Assembly: GCA_021399435.1 (NCBI GenBank)
Contig: JAJTUP010000004.1
Span: 62,001-126,000 of the forward strand
Reading direction: 5' to 3'
Length of the DNA stretch: 64,000 nucleotides
Origin: Diaporthe sp. PMI_573
Lineage: Eukaryota > Ascomycota > Sordariomycetes > Diaporthales > Diaporthaceae
A program made the position numbers and the translations under genes. This document shows, one piece after another, positions 1-9,621 of this stretch (position 1 is its first letter; each line of letters begins with the position of its first letter). Below the pieces are notes generated by a model, which was not told the DNA's origin, made no database searches, and was given only the letters and a program-made list of their open reading frames with translations.

Positions 1-513
1 CGTGCAAACCCGAATTGCCTACACCGCGTCAGAATTCGGTGTCCCGCAGGCTATTGAATCACCATCCGCCTTACCTAGCCTTCTGTAGGCCATCCCGGTC
101 TTTCGGGGCTCTTCCCAGGCCATGTTGAGAGTTCCAATAGAGACCGTCTTCGATTGGTTTCACTGTCTTCCAGGTAGATCAATGGCGAGCTGTTGGACAC
201 GTCCTCAGGGTGATGCAACGGGGAGCTTGGCCAACCTGTGTTGCCTCTACGAACATTCCTCTTGGCCGAGCGGCCGGGCGGGTTGTCTACTCAAGGGCGG
301 AGAAATTCTCGGCATTGCTGGTCCGATGGACCGGCGGCTCAATGCGGTAGCCCGAACCGGCGCTTTTCAACATAGACCATCGTGAATCCACATCCCCGAG
401 GACCAACCCGCACATATTTCTCATCCTGCTCGCCCTCGAATTCTGGTACGACAGGCAAGATAACTCGTCATTCATCTGGCACCCCAAGTATGGTTGGTAC
501 CTCCGCAACTCCA
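1..513. other. Left edge, no gene recognised
   Basis: Only short overlapping open frames occur here and none resembles a known protein. It lies downstream of the 3' end of the Zn2Cys6 regulator gene, so the right-hand part probably holds that gene's 3' UTR and terminator. No repeat or RNA gene was seen. Confidence 0.5.
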
Positions 514-2388
514 CTACAGTACACCATGACTCGTGTCAGCGAACACTACGGCCCAATCGTCCCACGACTCACACGCGGGCTGTATCATCATGGTGGTCAT
601 GGTTTCCTCAGCAGCAGCTATGTCGAGCAGACGCTGGCCCGGCTCCTGCCGGAAGTCTGTCCACATTGGCAGTTGCATGCGCGGAGCATCATGTAGCCTC
701 GCCACTGCGTCAACACTCGAGTATGCCGAGGTGGACTCTCTCCTCAGAGCCTGCAAGTCCGTATCAAAGGACCCATCGTCAACGTTGTTGTCGTCGGCCT
801 CGCATGTCCCTGTCTGCGGGTTCCAGGCCAGATCGCACGGACCGACGCTCTCCACCTCCGCTATCCTCGCACATAACAAAGTCAGAAGAGTCTTATTACC
901 ACCGCGCGACGAGGCAAGTAGCCTCTGTAGCTTGACGAGCATTTCCACAGGTCGTAAGCCCGTGTTGCTGAGATGCCGTGCCATGTTCGCGCCCGTCGTC
1001 AGCGTGTATATGTATTCCGTAAGCGCGCTGGCAATCTCAAAGATCTTGAGCTCTATGGTCGGACCGTGGGCTTCAAGTGCCGTCTTGGAACAGTTGCAGA
1101 TGTGTGATAGAAAGTCGGCCACGATTCGGTACGGCTGTGACAGCTGACTTTGCTGCTCGGAGAACATGGCGGCCTTGGACCGCCGCAACGATGCTCGCCA
1201 CACCACCGCTTGCATCCAGCACTTGGTAACGCATATGTCGGCCCTCTGCACATCGTTACTCTCATACTCGTCTGAGGAGATCTCTTCCAGGCGGCGCTGG
1301 AGATAGTCTAGTCGGCTCTCCTGGAACGTCTCAATATCGTCATCAGCCTGCGTGAGCAGGTCGAAGGCACCACTCTGATCGAACAACCAAAAAAGATCGA
1401 CAAGCTTTTTGAAAGCCGGCAGGATTTGCGCCTCGTCGACCTCGACGTTGATCCTGTCCACGAGCGGTGGGAAGCTGGTCTGCCACTTCAAAACAATGGG
1501 GAGTTTGTGCAGCATGGCCACGCCCCTCTCCGTGACGAAGAGTAACCACAAGATGCGGCGTCTCATCTGCTGCTCCTCTGGGGCCAGCAAGACATAGGAT
1601 GCCTTCCTGTGAAGCCCCATGATCTGTGCGATCGTGATGGCCTCACGAAGAAACATCAGGCTCTTGGTGCCCCCTGGGCTCTGATTCTCATGATAAATGT
1701 GTTGGAAGAAGGCTATTCGAACCATACTCAGGCCTGCATCAGGGCCGTCATCCCCATTTGCGTCCTGCAGCAGTAATTTTGTTCTTTGGCACTCGGCAGT
1801 CATCGAGGCAGCTGTCGCTGGATCATTATCGTCTGTCCTTCCTTCGAAAGGCAGCTTGAGTTGCACTATCACTGCTGCGCACACAGCGTTTGCCAGCGTG
1901 TACGTTCCAAGGTCCGTGGGATCCCTGAGTAGTGACGCTATGACGGCTTCAACGTCAAGGATGGGCCATACTGGGAAGAGGCGGAGGCGGTAAATGCACA
2001 GGCGAATGATCAAGGACGACACGGGAGTTCTTTGGAAGCCGCTAGATCCGCCGCCTTTGCCACTCACGCGAGATGGCTCTTCGTCAGGCGAGCCGTGGCC
2101 TACGGATGAGGCCCCTCCGGTGGACACATCGTCCACAAGGCGACCGGTGTCGCTGCCGTGCCCACGTGAGCCCTGCCCATCCGTAAGGCTTTGGGAGTCC
2201 TGTATTTGCTGGAGAGTCTTGGCTCTCAGACTCCGAGGCCCCCTCGTTGCTTGGCGTTTGTTGAAGGTACACGCGATTCCGATGGAAGAACATCGCGCGC
2301 AGGGTGGCTCTTCAGTACATCTCACTTTGCGGATCTTGCAGCCATCGCAGGCACGGCTGCCGATCTTGCGTCGTGGCATATGAGACAT
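514..2388 (-). CDS. Zn(II)2Cys6 fungal-type transcription factor
   Basis: A single-exon gene encoding 624 aa if translation starts at the ATG at 2388 (MSHMPRRK). An upstream in-frame ATG at 2457 would add 23 residues, but the later start sits where family members begin. The N-terminus has the six-cysteine binuclear zinc cluster: Cys14, Cys17, Cys24, Cys30, Cys33 and Cys40, with the typical RACDGCKIRKVRC core and a basic linker (ATRGPRSLRAKTLQ) like that of the maltose/quinate-activator-type regulators. The middle region (for example LFLREAITIAQIMGLHRK) matches the fungal-specific regulatory domain pattern that follows such clusters. It should be a nuclear, sequence-specific regulator binding CGG-type half sites. 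It is transcribed in the same direction as the adjacent permease gene and may control that gene and the divergent dioxygenase. That pathway link is inference from position. Confidence 0.93.
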   Translation of the reverse strand: MSHMPRRKIGSRACDGCKIRKVRCTEEPPCARCSSIGIACTFNKRQATRGPRSLRAKTLQQIQDSQSLTDGQGSRGHGSDTGRLVDDVSTGGASSVGHGSPDEEPSRVSGKGGGSSGFQRTPVSSLIIRLCIYRLRLFPVWPILDVEAVIASLLRDPTDLGTYTLANAVCAAVIVQLKLPFEGRTDDNDPATAASMTAECQRTKLLLQDANGDDGPDAGLSMVRIAFFQHIYHENQSPGGTKSLMFLREAITIAQIMGLHRKASYVLLAPEEQQMRRRILWLLFVTERGVAMLHKLPIVLKWQTSFPPLVDRINVEVDEAQILPAFKKLVDLFWLFDQSGAFDLLTQADDDIETFQESRLDYLQRRLEEISSDEYESNDVQRADICVTKCWMQAVVWRASLRRSKAAMFSEQQSQLSQPYRIVADFLSHICNCSKTALEAHGPTIELKIFEIASALTEYIYTLTTGANMARHLSNTGLRPVEMLVKLQRLLASSRGGNKTLLTLLCARIAEVESVGPCDLAWNPQTGTCEADDNNVDDGSFDTDLQALRRESTSAYSSVDAVARLHDAPRMQLPMWTDFRQEPGQRLLDIAAAEETMTTMMIQPACESWDDWAVVFADTSHGVL

Positions 2389-3066
2389 GCCGTCTTGCTC
2401 GAGCCTCCAGCATGTAGGCCCACTTGCTGCGCTCTCCCGGAGATGGCGAGCGTGCAATCAAAGCAGCACGCGAAACAACGTGCCATGCAGGGACCCGAGG
2501 ATCTACAGCGTCATACTCAGCGGGCCGGCCCTATGTTGCGTCCGACCTGCCTGTACCAGTCAGTCGGGTTTCGGTGGGAATGTCGTGATCCGTTGCAGCG
2601 ATGAGATGCCTGGCAATGGTCGGCTCGCTGGGAGGTTGAACAGGGACAAGAAGACAGCAACTGGCTGGCTGGACGGGGTTGGCTCCGAGGCCGTTCGAGA
2701 ATGACCCAGTGGACCCGGTTACCCCAGATTCCAGGGCGGGTCCTGTGTTTGCGCCATTCCGCCCCACAATGGAGTCATGCATTAGTGCGATTTTGTTGTG
2801 GGTCGTCTTGAAACCCGCTTTGCGAATTTGGCGAGGGTGTCCGCGCCTGGAATCCACGCCATGGAATGGCAGTCCTCAGTGAGACCATCAGAATATCCAT
2901 GGATCTTGGAGGCGGGTCACACGAACGACATCCCAAATGAGACCCTTGGATTGTGAACGCTTTTTGTATTTATTTGGACATTGCTACCCGCACAGATCGC
3001 GGTTTATCTCGGTAACAGGAACTGACTGCATTGTGCGAGGGAGCTTGACTTCCCTTGGACGGCCTC
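2389..3066. other. Spacer between regulator and permease genes
   Basis: About 680 bases between the 5' end of the Zn2Cys6 gene and the 3' end of the permease gene, both read leftwards. It should contain the regulator's promoter and the permease terminator. I saw no TATA box or repeat that stands out. Confidence 0.4.
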
Positions 3067-4796
3067 TCAGTACACGAAACGGAAGTCCAGCCTCTTGTTT
3101 CCTTCGTTCCCCCTCGCCTCCGCATCGCTCTGGTACGCCGCCTTCTCCTCAGCACTCATCATCTGCCACTGCCTCTCCTTCTTCCTGTTCAAATACATCA
3201 AGACCTGCCGCTGCACCAAGATCGAAGCCAGCGACAGCACACAGATCGCCAGCAGGACTGCATTGCCGTGCTTGTAGTACGGTGAATCCCATGACCTATA
3301 GATCTGCGATCCGATAAGACTCCCAATCTGTACGATGACGTTGTAGGTTGCGGCGGTGATGGCGCGCTTCTTCACGTCGAACGTGTTCTCGGAAAGCCAA
3401 CTCGAGATGATGGGATGGAAATATGGGTATCCCGAGATCAAAGTGACCAGCGAGAAACGCCCCCAGTCCCGGCCCCCGTCCGGCAGCGTCAGCATCGCAA
3501 CCAGCAAGGGCATGATCCAGAACTCGCCGAAGAAGGCATGGAACGCCCGCTCGTTGAAGTAATCGCTACTGAATGCCAGCGACAACATGGTGATGATCTG
3601 GAGGACCGCCGAAGGGATGGTCAACATGTTGGAGTTGAAAGTGGAGAACCCAAGCCTCTTGAGAGTCAAGGTCAGGTACGACTGCACGGGAGTGGCGGGG
3701 ATGTAAGCGACGAGGCCAACGAAATATAGTCCCCACATGGAGGGGTCTGTCCAGGCCGCGTGCACGTCTTTCCAGGCAACGGGCTCCTTGATCGCCGTGA
3801 GGCCCTTTGCTGGGTCGTCACGCAAGATGCGCTGTTTCCGCCTCGTGTTAGCCTGATATGTGGACAAAGGGGGGGGGGGGCAGCGCGTTGGACGATGCAA
3901 CTCACGTTGACCATGATGATCTCTTCACGCTCTGTGTACCAGGGCTTCCGCCAGAGGGGCCCTTTGGTCGACACAGGGGACGTTGGGAGGTATAGAAACG
4001 CCACGACGGCGATGAGGCAGGTCAGCAGTCCCTCGAGCAAGAAGAGCCAGAACCACCCTGGTTTGCCTCCGATGCCTCTCATTTCAAGAATCCCTGCTGC
4101 TAATAAGGCAGATATAACACGTGCAACGTTCAGGGTGGACCAGAAGGCGGCGAGCCGCAGAGACAGCTCCTTGGACTTGTAGAAGTACGTGGCAAAGAGG
4201 ATTGTGCCCGCTGGTCGATGGCGTGGGAGTCAGCGATTGCAGGGTCGAGAAACAACTCCCAAGCTTCACTTACGGATGAAACCGCCCTCGCACATGCCGA
4301 TGAAGGCGCGGGTGATGTAGAAGGACGTGCGGCCTGTCATCCACGCCTGAGCCCACGAGACCGTGCCCCAAGCAAACATCATGGTAGGCAGGATGTATTT
4401 GAAGCCGAACCGCTTGATGAGGATCTGGGCGGGGAACTCGGCGGCCAGAAAGCACAGCAGCTGGATCGTGGTGCCGTTGTTGTAGTCGTCTGTCGACAAG
4501 TTGAGGTCATTCAGCAGGTTGTCTGCCAGAGCGTTGGACAGGTTGCCACGGTCGAGCTGGAGACCAAAGAACATGACACACAGGGCCGAGAGCAGGTACG
4601 TATCCGTCTTGCGGACAACGCGGCGCTCTTCGGCGTCAGTCCACTTTGCTGTCGGATCGAAGCGGTGCTTGCCCTCGTAACTCTCGTGCGGGGGCGTCAC
4701 ATCGGCCAGAGCATCGCGACCGACGTTGGCCGTCGAGACGGAGCCGGCAGCGCTGACTGTCCTGGCCGGGAAGGACTCGACGTCCTTGGTGTCCAT
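3067..4796 (-). CDS. MFS transporter, Dal5/allantoate permease (ACS) family
   Basis: Three exons (4796-4274, 4210-3906, 3831-3067) join in frame to give 530 aa. The junctions use GT-AG introns of 63 and 74 bases, and the second intron carries a 12-base C run on the coding strand. The spliced product restores the family hallmark EGGFIPGTILFATYFYKSKE around residues 169-188 and EREEIIMVNRILRDDP between the two transmembrane halves. The N-terminus is cytosolic and acidic, ending in KTDTYLLSALCVMFFGLQLDRGN as the first membrane segment. Twelve membrane helices are expected. The anion:cation symporter family imports allantoate, nicotinate, vitamins or, for yeast Soa1 (YIL166C), sulfonates and inorganic sulfur anions. 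The divergent neighbour is a sulfonate-type dioxygenase, so a sulfonate substrate is the best guess. The substrate cannot be read from the sequence alone. Confidence 0.94.
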
Positions 4797-5866
4797 CGTG
4801 AAGAGGCAGACGTGCGCGATGAGGCTCGTCTCTATGGCTAGTCCTGCTGCGAGTGATGTCCTCTTCGGAACCCAAGGGCGGCGTCTTCCTGGGGCCGGTT
4901 GAATGTTCCTGAGGCGAGAGTATCGAGGCCCCGGTCCACAACTTGCCCAAGGCCCGAGGCGATACTTATGTAGTGGTACGCACGCTGGATGTGATTATAA
5001 GATCCCGTCGGGCCACCAATTAGCCACGGGCTCGCTCCCGGAGATGCCAGGTAAAGCGACATGGGCAAGGCATATCACGGCGCCTGTCAGTGTGTCCAAT
5101 TTGACCCACCAAGGCACGATGGACACGCATCTAGCTTGTTTGGTCCAGTCATAGAGAGGGCCGAGGCATCTGGGCTTCCTCACAGGGAGGACGCTGACGG
5201 GCGGACTGCGGCTTCTTGATGGCAACAGACTGTGCTTGATGAGGACCCCGTCGCCTCTAGGCTCTTTCGGTCAAGGCCTTGCCCGACTCGGCGGACCGAC
5301 ATGGGTGCACCGGAACTTAGAACGAATGCAACGTTGGGCACTTGGCTTCTTTTGTGGGGGAACCACCGCATTCACTCACCCCGGGGCCAGATGGCGCGAT
5401 CGCCTTCACCCTTTGCAACTCCGATATTTTCTCCGCCCCTCGCCACGGTTGTCCGCACTTGTGGCTCCAAAAGTATCGACACTGGCGAGTCATCTGCGGC
5501 AGAGATTGGCCGCCTGATGCCGGCACACCAGGGTGGCATCCCCGCCTCTTCTTAACGTGTATGATGCATGGGTACAGCGTTTAGAGCATTCTACAGCGGC
5601 ACCGGGCTTGTCCTGGCCGGCCAAGCGGGTATCTACACTCATCAGCCGACTATCCCGATAGCCAAACGTGGCTCGGCACACCTCAGGCCACCGGTAGACG
5701 TCAGCGTAGAATAAGTACCCATCCAACGCCTGTTTGAACCCCCAGCGACTGCTGGCGCCTCCCAGCGGATAGTCCAACAAGAGCCTTGGGGAATACTTTC
5801 CAGCTTTCATGCCAATATTATCTCCTGTTTTCTCGGTCACGAAGTCTTTGACAAGAAATCGACATC
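4797..5866. promoter_or_regulatory. Divergent promoter of permease and TauD-type dioxygenase
   Basis: A 1.07-kb region separates the two start codons, so both genes are probably co-regulated from here. ATGGCGCGAT at 5391-5400 differs at one position from the ATGRYRYCAT palindrome bound by the bZIP sulfur regulator CYS3/MetR of Neurospora and Aspergillus. One near-match in a kilobase is weak evidence. No clear TATA box was seen for either gene. Confidence 0.45.
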
Positions 5867-7274
5867 ATGCCTTCCGTGGACCTACCCGGGAGTGAGCAAC
5901 AGCTTGGCAGCCAATTCTTTGGTGGCAACGTGGAGGCGCGTCCTCGCCTGCTTAAACCCCTGAGATACGCCGGCACGTTGGACAAATTCGCGCACCAAGA
6001 TGTGACTCCCGTTATTGGCCGCGAGTACGAAGGTCTTCAAGTGAGAGACTTGCTCAAATGGGGTGATGATATGATAAGGGACCTTGCTGTCACGAGTGAG
6101 CCTCACCAAAAGCTGTAGGGTGCCTCACAGTCTTGCAGGTTTGGCTGACCAGGCGCCTCTTATTCTTCTCTAGTCTCCGAACGAGGTGTGGTTTTCCTCC
6201 ACGACCAAGATGTTACGCCAACCGAGATGAAGGACTTGACGTTGAGGTTAACAGAGCTGGCTGGCTGTGTAAGAACTGATTTCTTGCCCACTTCTGCCCT
6301 TCCGACTCATATCTGAGTGTCCGGCAATACACACTCCAACTTGTCACGTACCTTGTCACGAGCACTAACGACGAGACCAGCCTGAATCGTCTGGCCTTCA
6401 TGTGCACCCCCTCACGGAAGAGGGCAGCGAACTTGGCGACCAGATTTCCGTCATCAGCAGTGAGAAGCAGAAGAAGGGGGGCGGCCTGACCCATCAGCTC
6501 TCCGATGTGAGCAGGTTCGCTTCTGCGGGTTGGCACAGCGACATTACTTTCGAGCCAGTGCCCTCTGACTACGCCATGTTAAAGATCCACACGCTGCCAC
6601 CCACGGGAGGCGACACTCTCTGGGCATCGGGCTACGAGGCTTATGACAGGCTGTCGCCGCCGATGCAAAAAATGCTTGAGGGCTTGACGGCCACGCATGA
6701 TGCCAAGTTCTTCCTTCAGGAGGCCGAACGGTTAGGCAACCCGTTGAGAAAGGGCATCAGGGGAAACCCCCTGAATCAAGGCGATGGCCTGACTGCGGTG
6801 CACCCCGTCATCCGCACAAATCGTAAGTCACCCAGTCTGCTTCTTCACAAAAGGTCGTTTGTTTCCCCCGCGAGGCGGTTCCGTGCTCGCCCAGCACGAG
6901 GCTGGTTAGAGGTATCAAATGCAATGCTATAGACGTGGCTGACATGATTGACCCGTTCCGTTGTAGCTGTGACGGGCTGGAAATCCGTTTATGTCAACCG
7001 AGGCTTCACAAAACGCATCAATGGCGTTACCAAGGACGAGTCCGACGTGATCCTTGGCTACCTCTTCAACCTGGTCACGCAAAATCACGATGCTCAAGTC
7101 CGCTTTAAATGGCGGCAGAACGATCTGGCTATCTGGGACAACAGGAGCATGTGGCACTGTGCTACCTACGATTATGTCGAGGCTCGTGCAGGCGACAGAG
7201 TATGCTCTCTCGGGGAGGCTCCATATCTGGACCTGCAGTCCAAGAGCAGGAGAGAGGATCTTGGCCAGTTGTAA
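5867..7274 (+). CDS. TauD/TfdA-family 2-oxoglutarate-dependent dioxygenase (Jlp1-like sulfonate dioxygenase)
   Basis: Four exons (5867-6095, 6174-6268, 6381-6822, 6967-7274) give an intact 357-aa protein. The family uses Fe(II) and 2-oxoglutarate to hydroxylate the carbon next to a sulfonate, which releases sulfite and an aldehyde. The iron-binding HxD is in WHSDITFEPVPSDY (His160, Asp162). The distal histidine is His319 in MWHCATYDY, and Arg333 in AGDRVCSLGE is the candidate 2-oxoglutarate ligand. The stretch LKIHTLPPTGGDTLWASGY is characteristic of the yeast Jlp1 branch rather than of fungal xanthine dioxygenases. No signal peptide is visible, so it is probably cytosolic. Introns of 78, 112 and 144 bases have standard splice sites. 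It is head-to-head with a Dal5-family permease, and a Zn2Cys6 gene lies just beyond. Taurine or another alkanesulfonate as substrate is inference. Confidence 0.93.
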
Positions 7275-7716
7275 ATGCGCCGCGGGCTTCGACAAACACA
7301 TGAGATGAGAGCTCACGGGCCTGTTCTCGAGCTCGCTGCGGGTCCAAATATCTGTACAAATATCCAAGTCATTGTCAGTGTCGATGCTCACCCCGCGTTC
7401 ACGACCGCTTTGCCACTTGTGTTGCGCCAAATATGTGATTAGAGCCCTCGCGCGCAGCGGCTCCAGACCAGCGGCGGCAAAACCAAACGGATCTCTGACT
7501 GAACTTCAACGGCTCGGTGCACCTCACAAAATCCAGTGACTTGTGGCCTTACAAGACAGACGGTCAAGGTGCACCAAAAGCGCCAGCTCTTACTTAGTGC
7601 CGCCATAAAATTGCGGGAATTCACCCAGATCGCACTTCTGTCCAGTTTCGAGTCCACGCAACGCCTCTGCTCCCTGATCGAGATTCAAGTGAGCATTACC
7701 AAGTGAAAACAAGAAA
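7275..7716. other. Spacer, no gene
   Basis: About 440 bases between the dioxygenase stop codon and the orphan ORF, read in the same direction. It must contain the dioxygenase terminator and the promoter of the next gene. Nothing specific was recognised. Confidence 0.4.
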
Positions 7717-9621
7717 ATGGCGAGAATGACCACGATGACACGGCCAGCGTCGACAGACCCTGAAGCGGAGGCCGTCTCGACCAGCCTTTCTAACCCGGGA
7801 GCAACTCCGCTGGGGTCAGACATCAGCCAAACTAGCAACTGTCCATCTGATCTCCAGGTTTCTGGGAGTCGCCCGTTCCTCTGGACAGGCAACGCAGAAG
7901 TGAAAGCGCAGCCTAATGGGCTGGACTGGACGCCAACGCGCACAAGGGGTGAGGTCGAGATCCCAGCAGCTGCTGGGGGCACCCATCAACAAGAGGCGCC
8001 TTGTATGGGGGCAAAAGACGAAGAGAAACCATCTACCGAGCAACCATCAATCTGGGAGATGAGGGCATATGCTCTGTCACACGTACACGCCGACTCACCA
8101 TCCCGGCGCGAGCAGATCTCAACTTATAACACGCATGACCGGGACAGTCGCGGTCTTGACCAACCAAACTTAAGAAGATGCCGATCTTGGCTTGGTGCGC
8201 ACCCTCCTGGATACCCATCGACCTCTTGGCGCCGGTCACAGTCGCGGCGATGGTCGATTTGTACGTCAGGCGGAGGAGGATACCAGTACCCGACAGGCGA
8301 GACTGAGGTGTGGGCGCCCACGGTCAACGTGTCCACCGTCAGGCGATGGTGCGAGGACTTTCATGAGACCAAAGCCGCAGAATGGCAACAAACGGTGGCA
8401 GGATTTGGCCTGGCGTGGAAGCGATGGTGTTTTGCACAACGTCGGGCCAAAGTTTGGCAAGACGACCTTATCAAGCAAGCCACCAAGCACTTTTGGCAGC
8501 CGCTCAGCGACTTCAACTATGTCCTAAGCGTGTACTCATTTCTTGAAGGGGTGAGGAATTGCAACATGCTGCCCCATTTACGACCCATGTACATGGCCTG
8601 GAGGTCGCCGGAGCAAACCAGGTTTCATGAGGGCGGTGACCTCCGGGGCGAAGAGGACTGGTCCTTCGAGAAGAGCACATCGGGCCACGATATGTCTCGA
8701 GACAATGGCTGCAGAGTCGCGGCAAGCAAGTATCCGCTCACGAGGCAACAGCACCTGCGCGTGGCCAGGATCTGCGGCGACGTGGACCGGCAGCTAAAGG
8801 GCCTCCAGTACTGGTTGGATTTGTTCCGGAACTATCGCGAAGTCGTGGCAGTGGCGAGCAAGGATGCTGACTTTCCCATTGCAGCCATGGCGGAACATCG
8901 ATGGCATCTCAGCGACGCTGCGAGACAGTTCTCGAGCCTTGCGAAAACTCTGACCAGCCAGCTCAGAGTCTCCCGGACCCGTCTGTGTGAGGCACTCGGC
9001 TTGGACCCCGAGCAAGTCCCAGGCGGCGACACCGCCTCGGTTCCCACAATGGCCGCAGCAAAGTACGAGAAGGCTGTCGACACTCGCAGTCCCTGCCAGG
9101 GCGAGCTGGCACTTCCCCAGGGCTTTGGTCTGCAAAAGGCTTCTCTCCAAGCCAGCCGCATCGCACTCAAGGCTAATCTCTACATAACCTTGCTGCCTTG
9201 TAAGATAGCCCAGAGGATTCTTGGGCGGATGATGGCCCGGTCGACAGAGATGGCCACTCTCGCCAGGCAGGCGGGTGACGACAAGGCAGAGGCCAAAATG
9301 CGACGCTTGCACAACAAGATAAGGAAGGTTTCCGAGAGGACAGACCAGGAATTCCCCGGCTTCAAGTCAAAAATGACGCTGTTGGACTCGGAGACGTGGG
9401 CGGCAGTGCTCAACCCACGGGAGGACATGCGGGTGGAGATCCATGGCGACATCTCATTACCCGTTGAGACGTTGATAGATATGTTGCATGCCCCGCAGGT
9501 CCCGGCGAGCATTCAGGGAGGAACACCAGGCGGAACCGGCAACCTCTCGTCAGCTGGTTCCACCCTATCGGCTTCAGAGGATTCAACTGTGACCCGAGCA
9601 AGCGGGAATACCGTCCTCTGA
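7717..9621 (+). CDS. Orphan hypothetical protein, 634 aa, tryptophan-rich
   Basis: One uninterrupted frame of 634 codons from an ATG at 7717 (MARMTTMTRPAS) to 9621. I do not recognise the family. The first 150 residues are low in hydrophobics and rich in Ser, Thr and Pro. Residues of roughly 200-420 are rich in Trp and aromatic residues (RRWCEDFHETKAAEWQQTV, AWKRWCFAQRRAKVWQDD). A helical, charged stretch near residues 505-550 (KAEAKMRRLHNKIRKV) could form a short coiled coil. No signal peptide, membrane segment or zinc motif is visible. The absence of introns over 1.9 kb and of known homologues suggests a lineage-specific gene. An AATAAAAAA-type poly(A) signal about 100 bases after the stop supports real transcription. 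It follows the dioxygenase by 442 bases, but whether it belongs to that gene set is unknown. Confidence 0.6.
   Translation: MARMTTMTRPASTDPEAEAVSTSLSNPGATPLGSDISQTSNCPSDLQVSGSRPFLWTGNAEVKAQPNGLDWTPTRTRGEVEIPAAAGGTHQQEAPCMGAKDEEKPSTEQPSIWEMRAYALSHVHADSPSRREQISTYNTHDRDSRGLDQPNLRRCRSWLGAHPPGYPSTSWRRSQSRRWSICTSGGGGYQYPTGETEVWAPTVNVSTVRRWCEDFHETKAAEWQQTVAGFGLAWKRWCFAQRRAKVWQDDLIKQATKHFWQPLSDFNYVLSVYSFLEGVRNCNMLPHLRPMYMAWRSPEQTRFHEGGDLRGEEDWSFEKSTSGHDMSRDNGCRVAASKYPLTRQQHLRVARICGDVDRQLKGLQYWLDLFRNYREVVAVASKDADFPIAAMAEHRWHLSDAARQFSSLAKTLTSQLRVSRTRLCEALGLDPEQVPGGDTASVPTMAAAKYEKAVDTRSPCQGELALPQGFGLQKASLQASRIALKANLYITLLPCKIAQRILGRMMARSTEMATLARQAGDDKAEAKMRRLHNKIRKVSERTDQEFPGFKSKMTLLDSETWAAVLNPREDMRVEIHGDISLPVETLIDMLHAPQVPASIQGGTPGGTGNLSSAGSTLSASEDSTVTRASGNTVL

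Noticed and set aside
5867..7274. Xanthine dioxygenase (XanA) as identity of the TauD-type enzyme, considered because an OHCU decarboxylase gene lies nearby
   Set aside because: The WHSDITFEPVPSDY and LPPTGGDTLWASGY motifs fit the Jlp1/taurine branch; the purine gene is 10 kb away with unrelated genes between.
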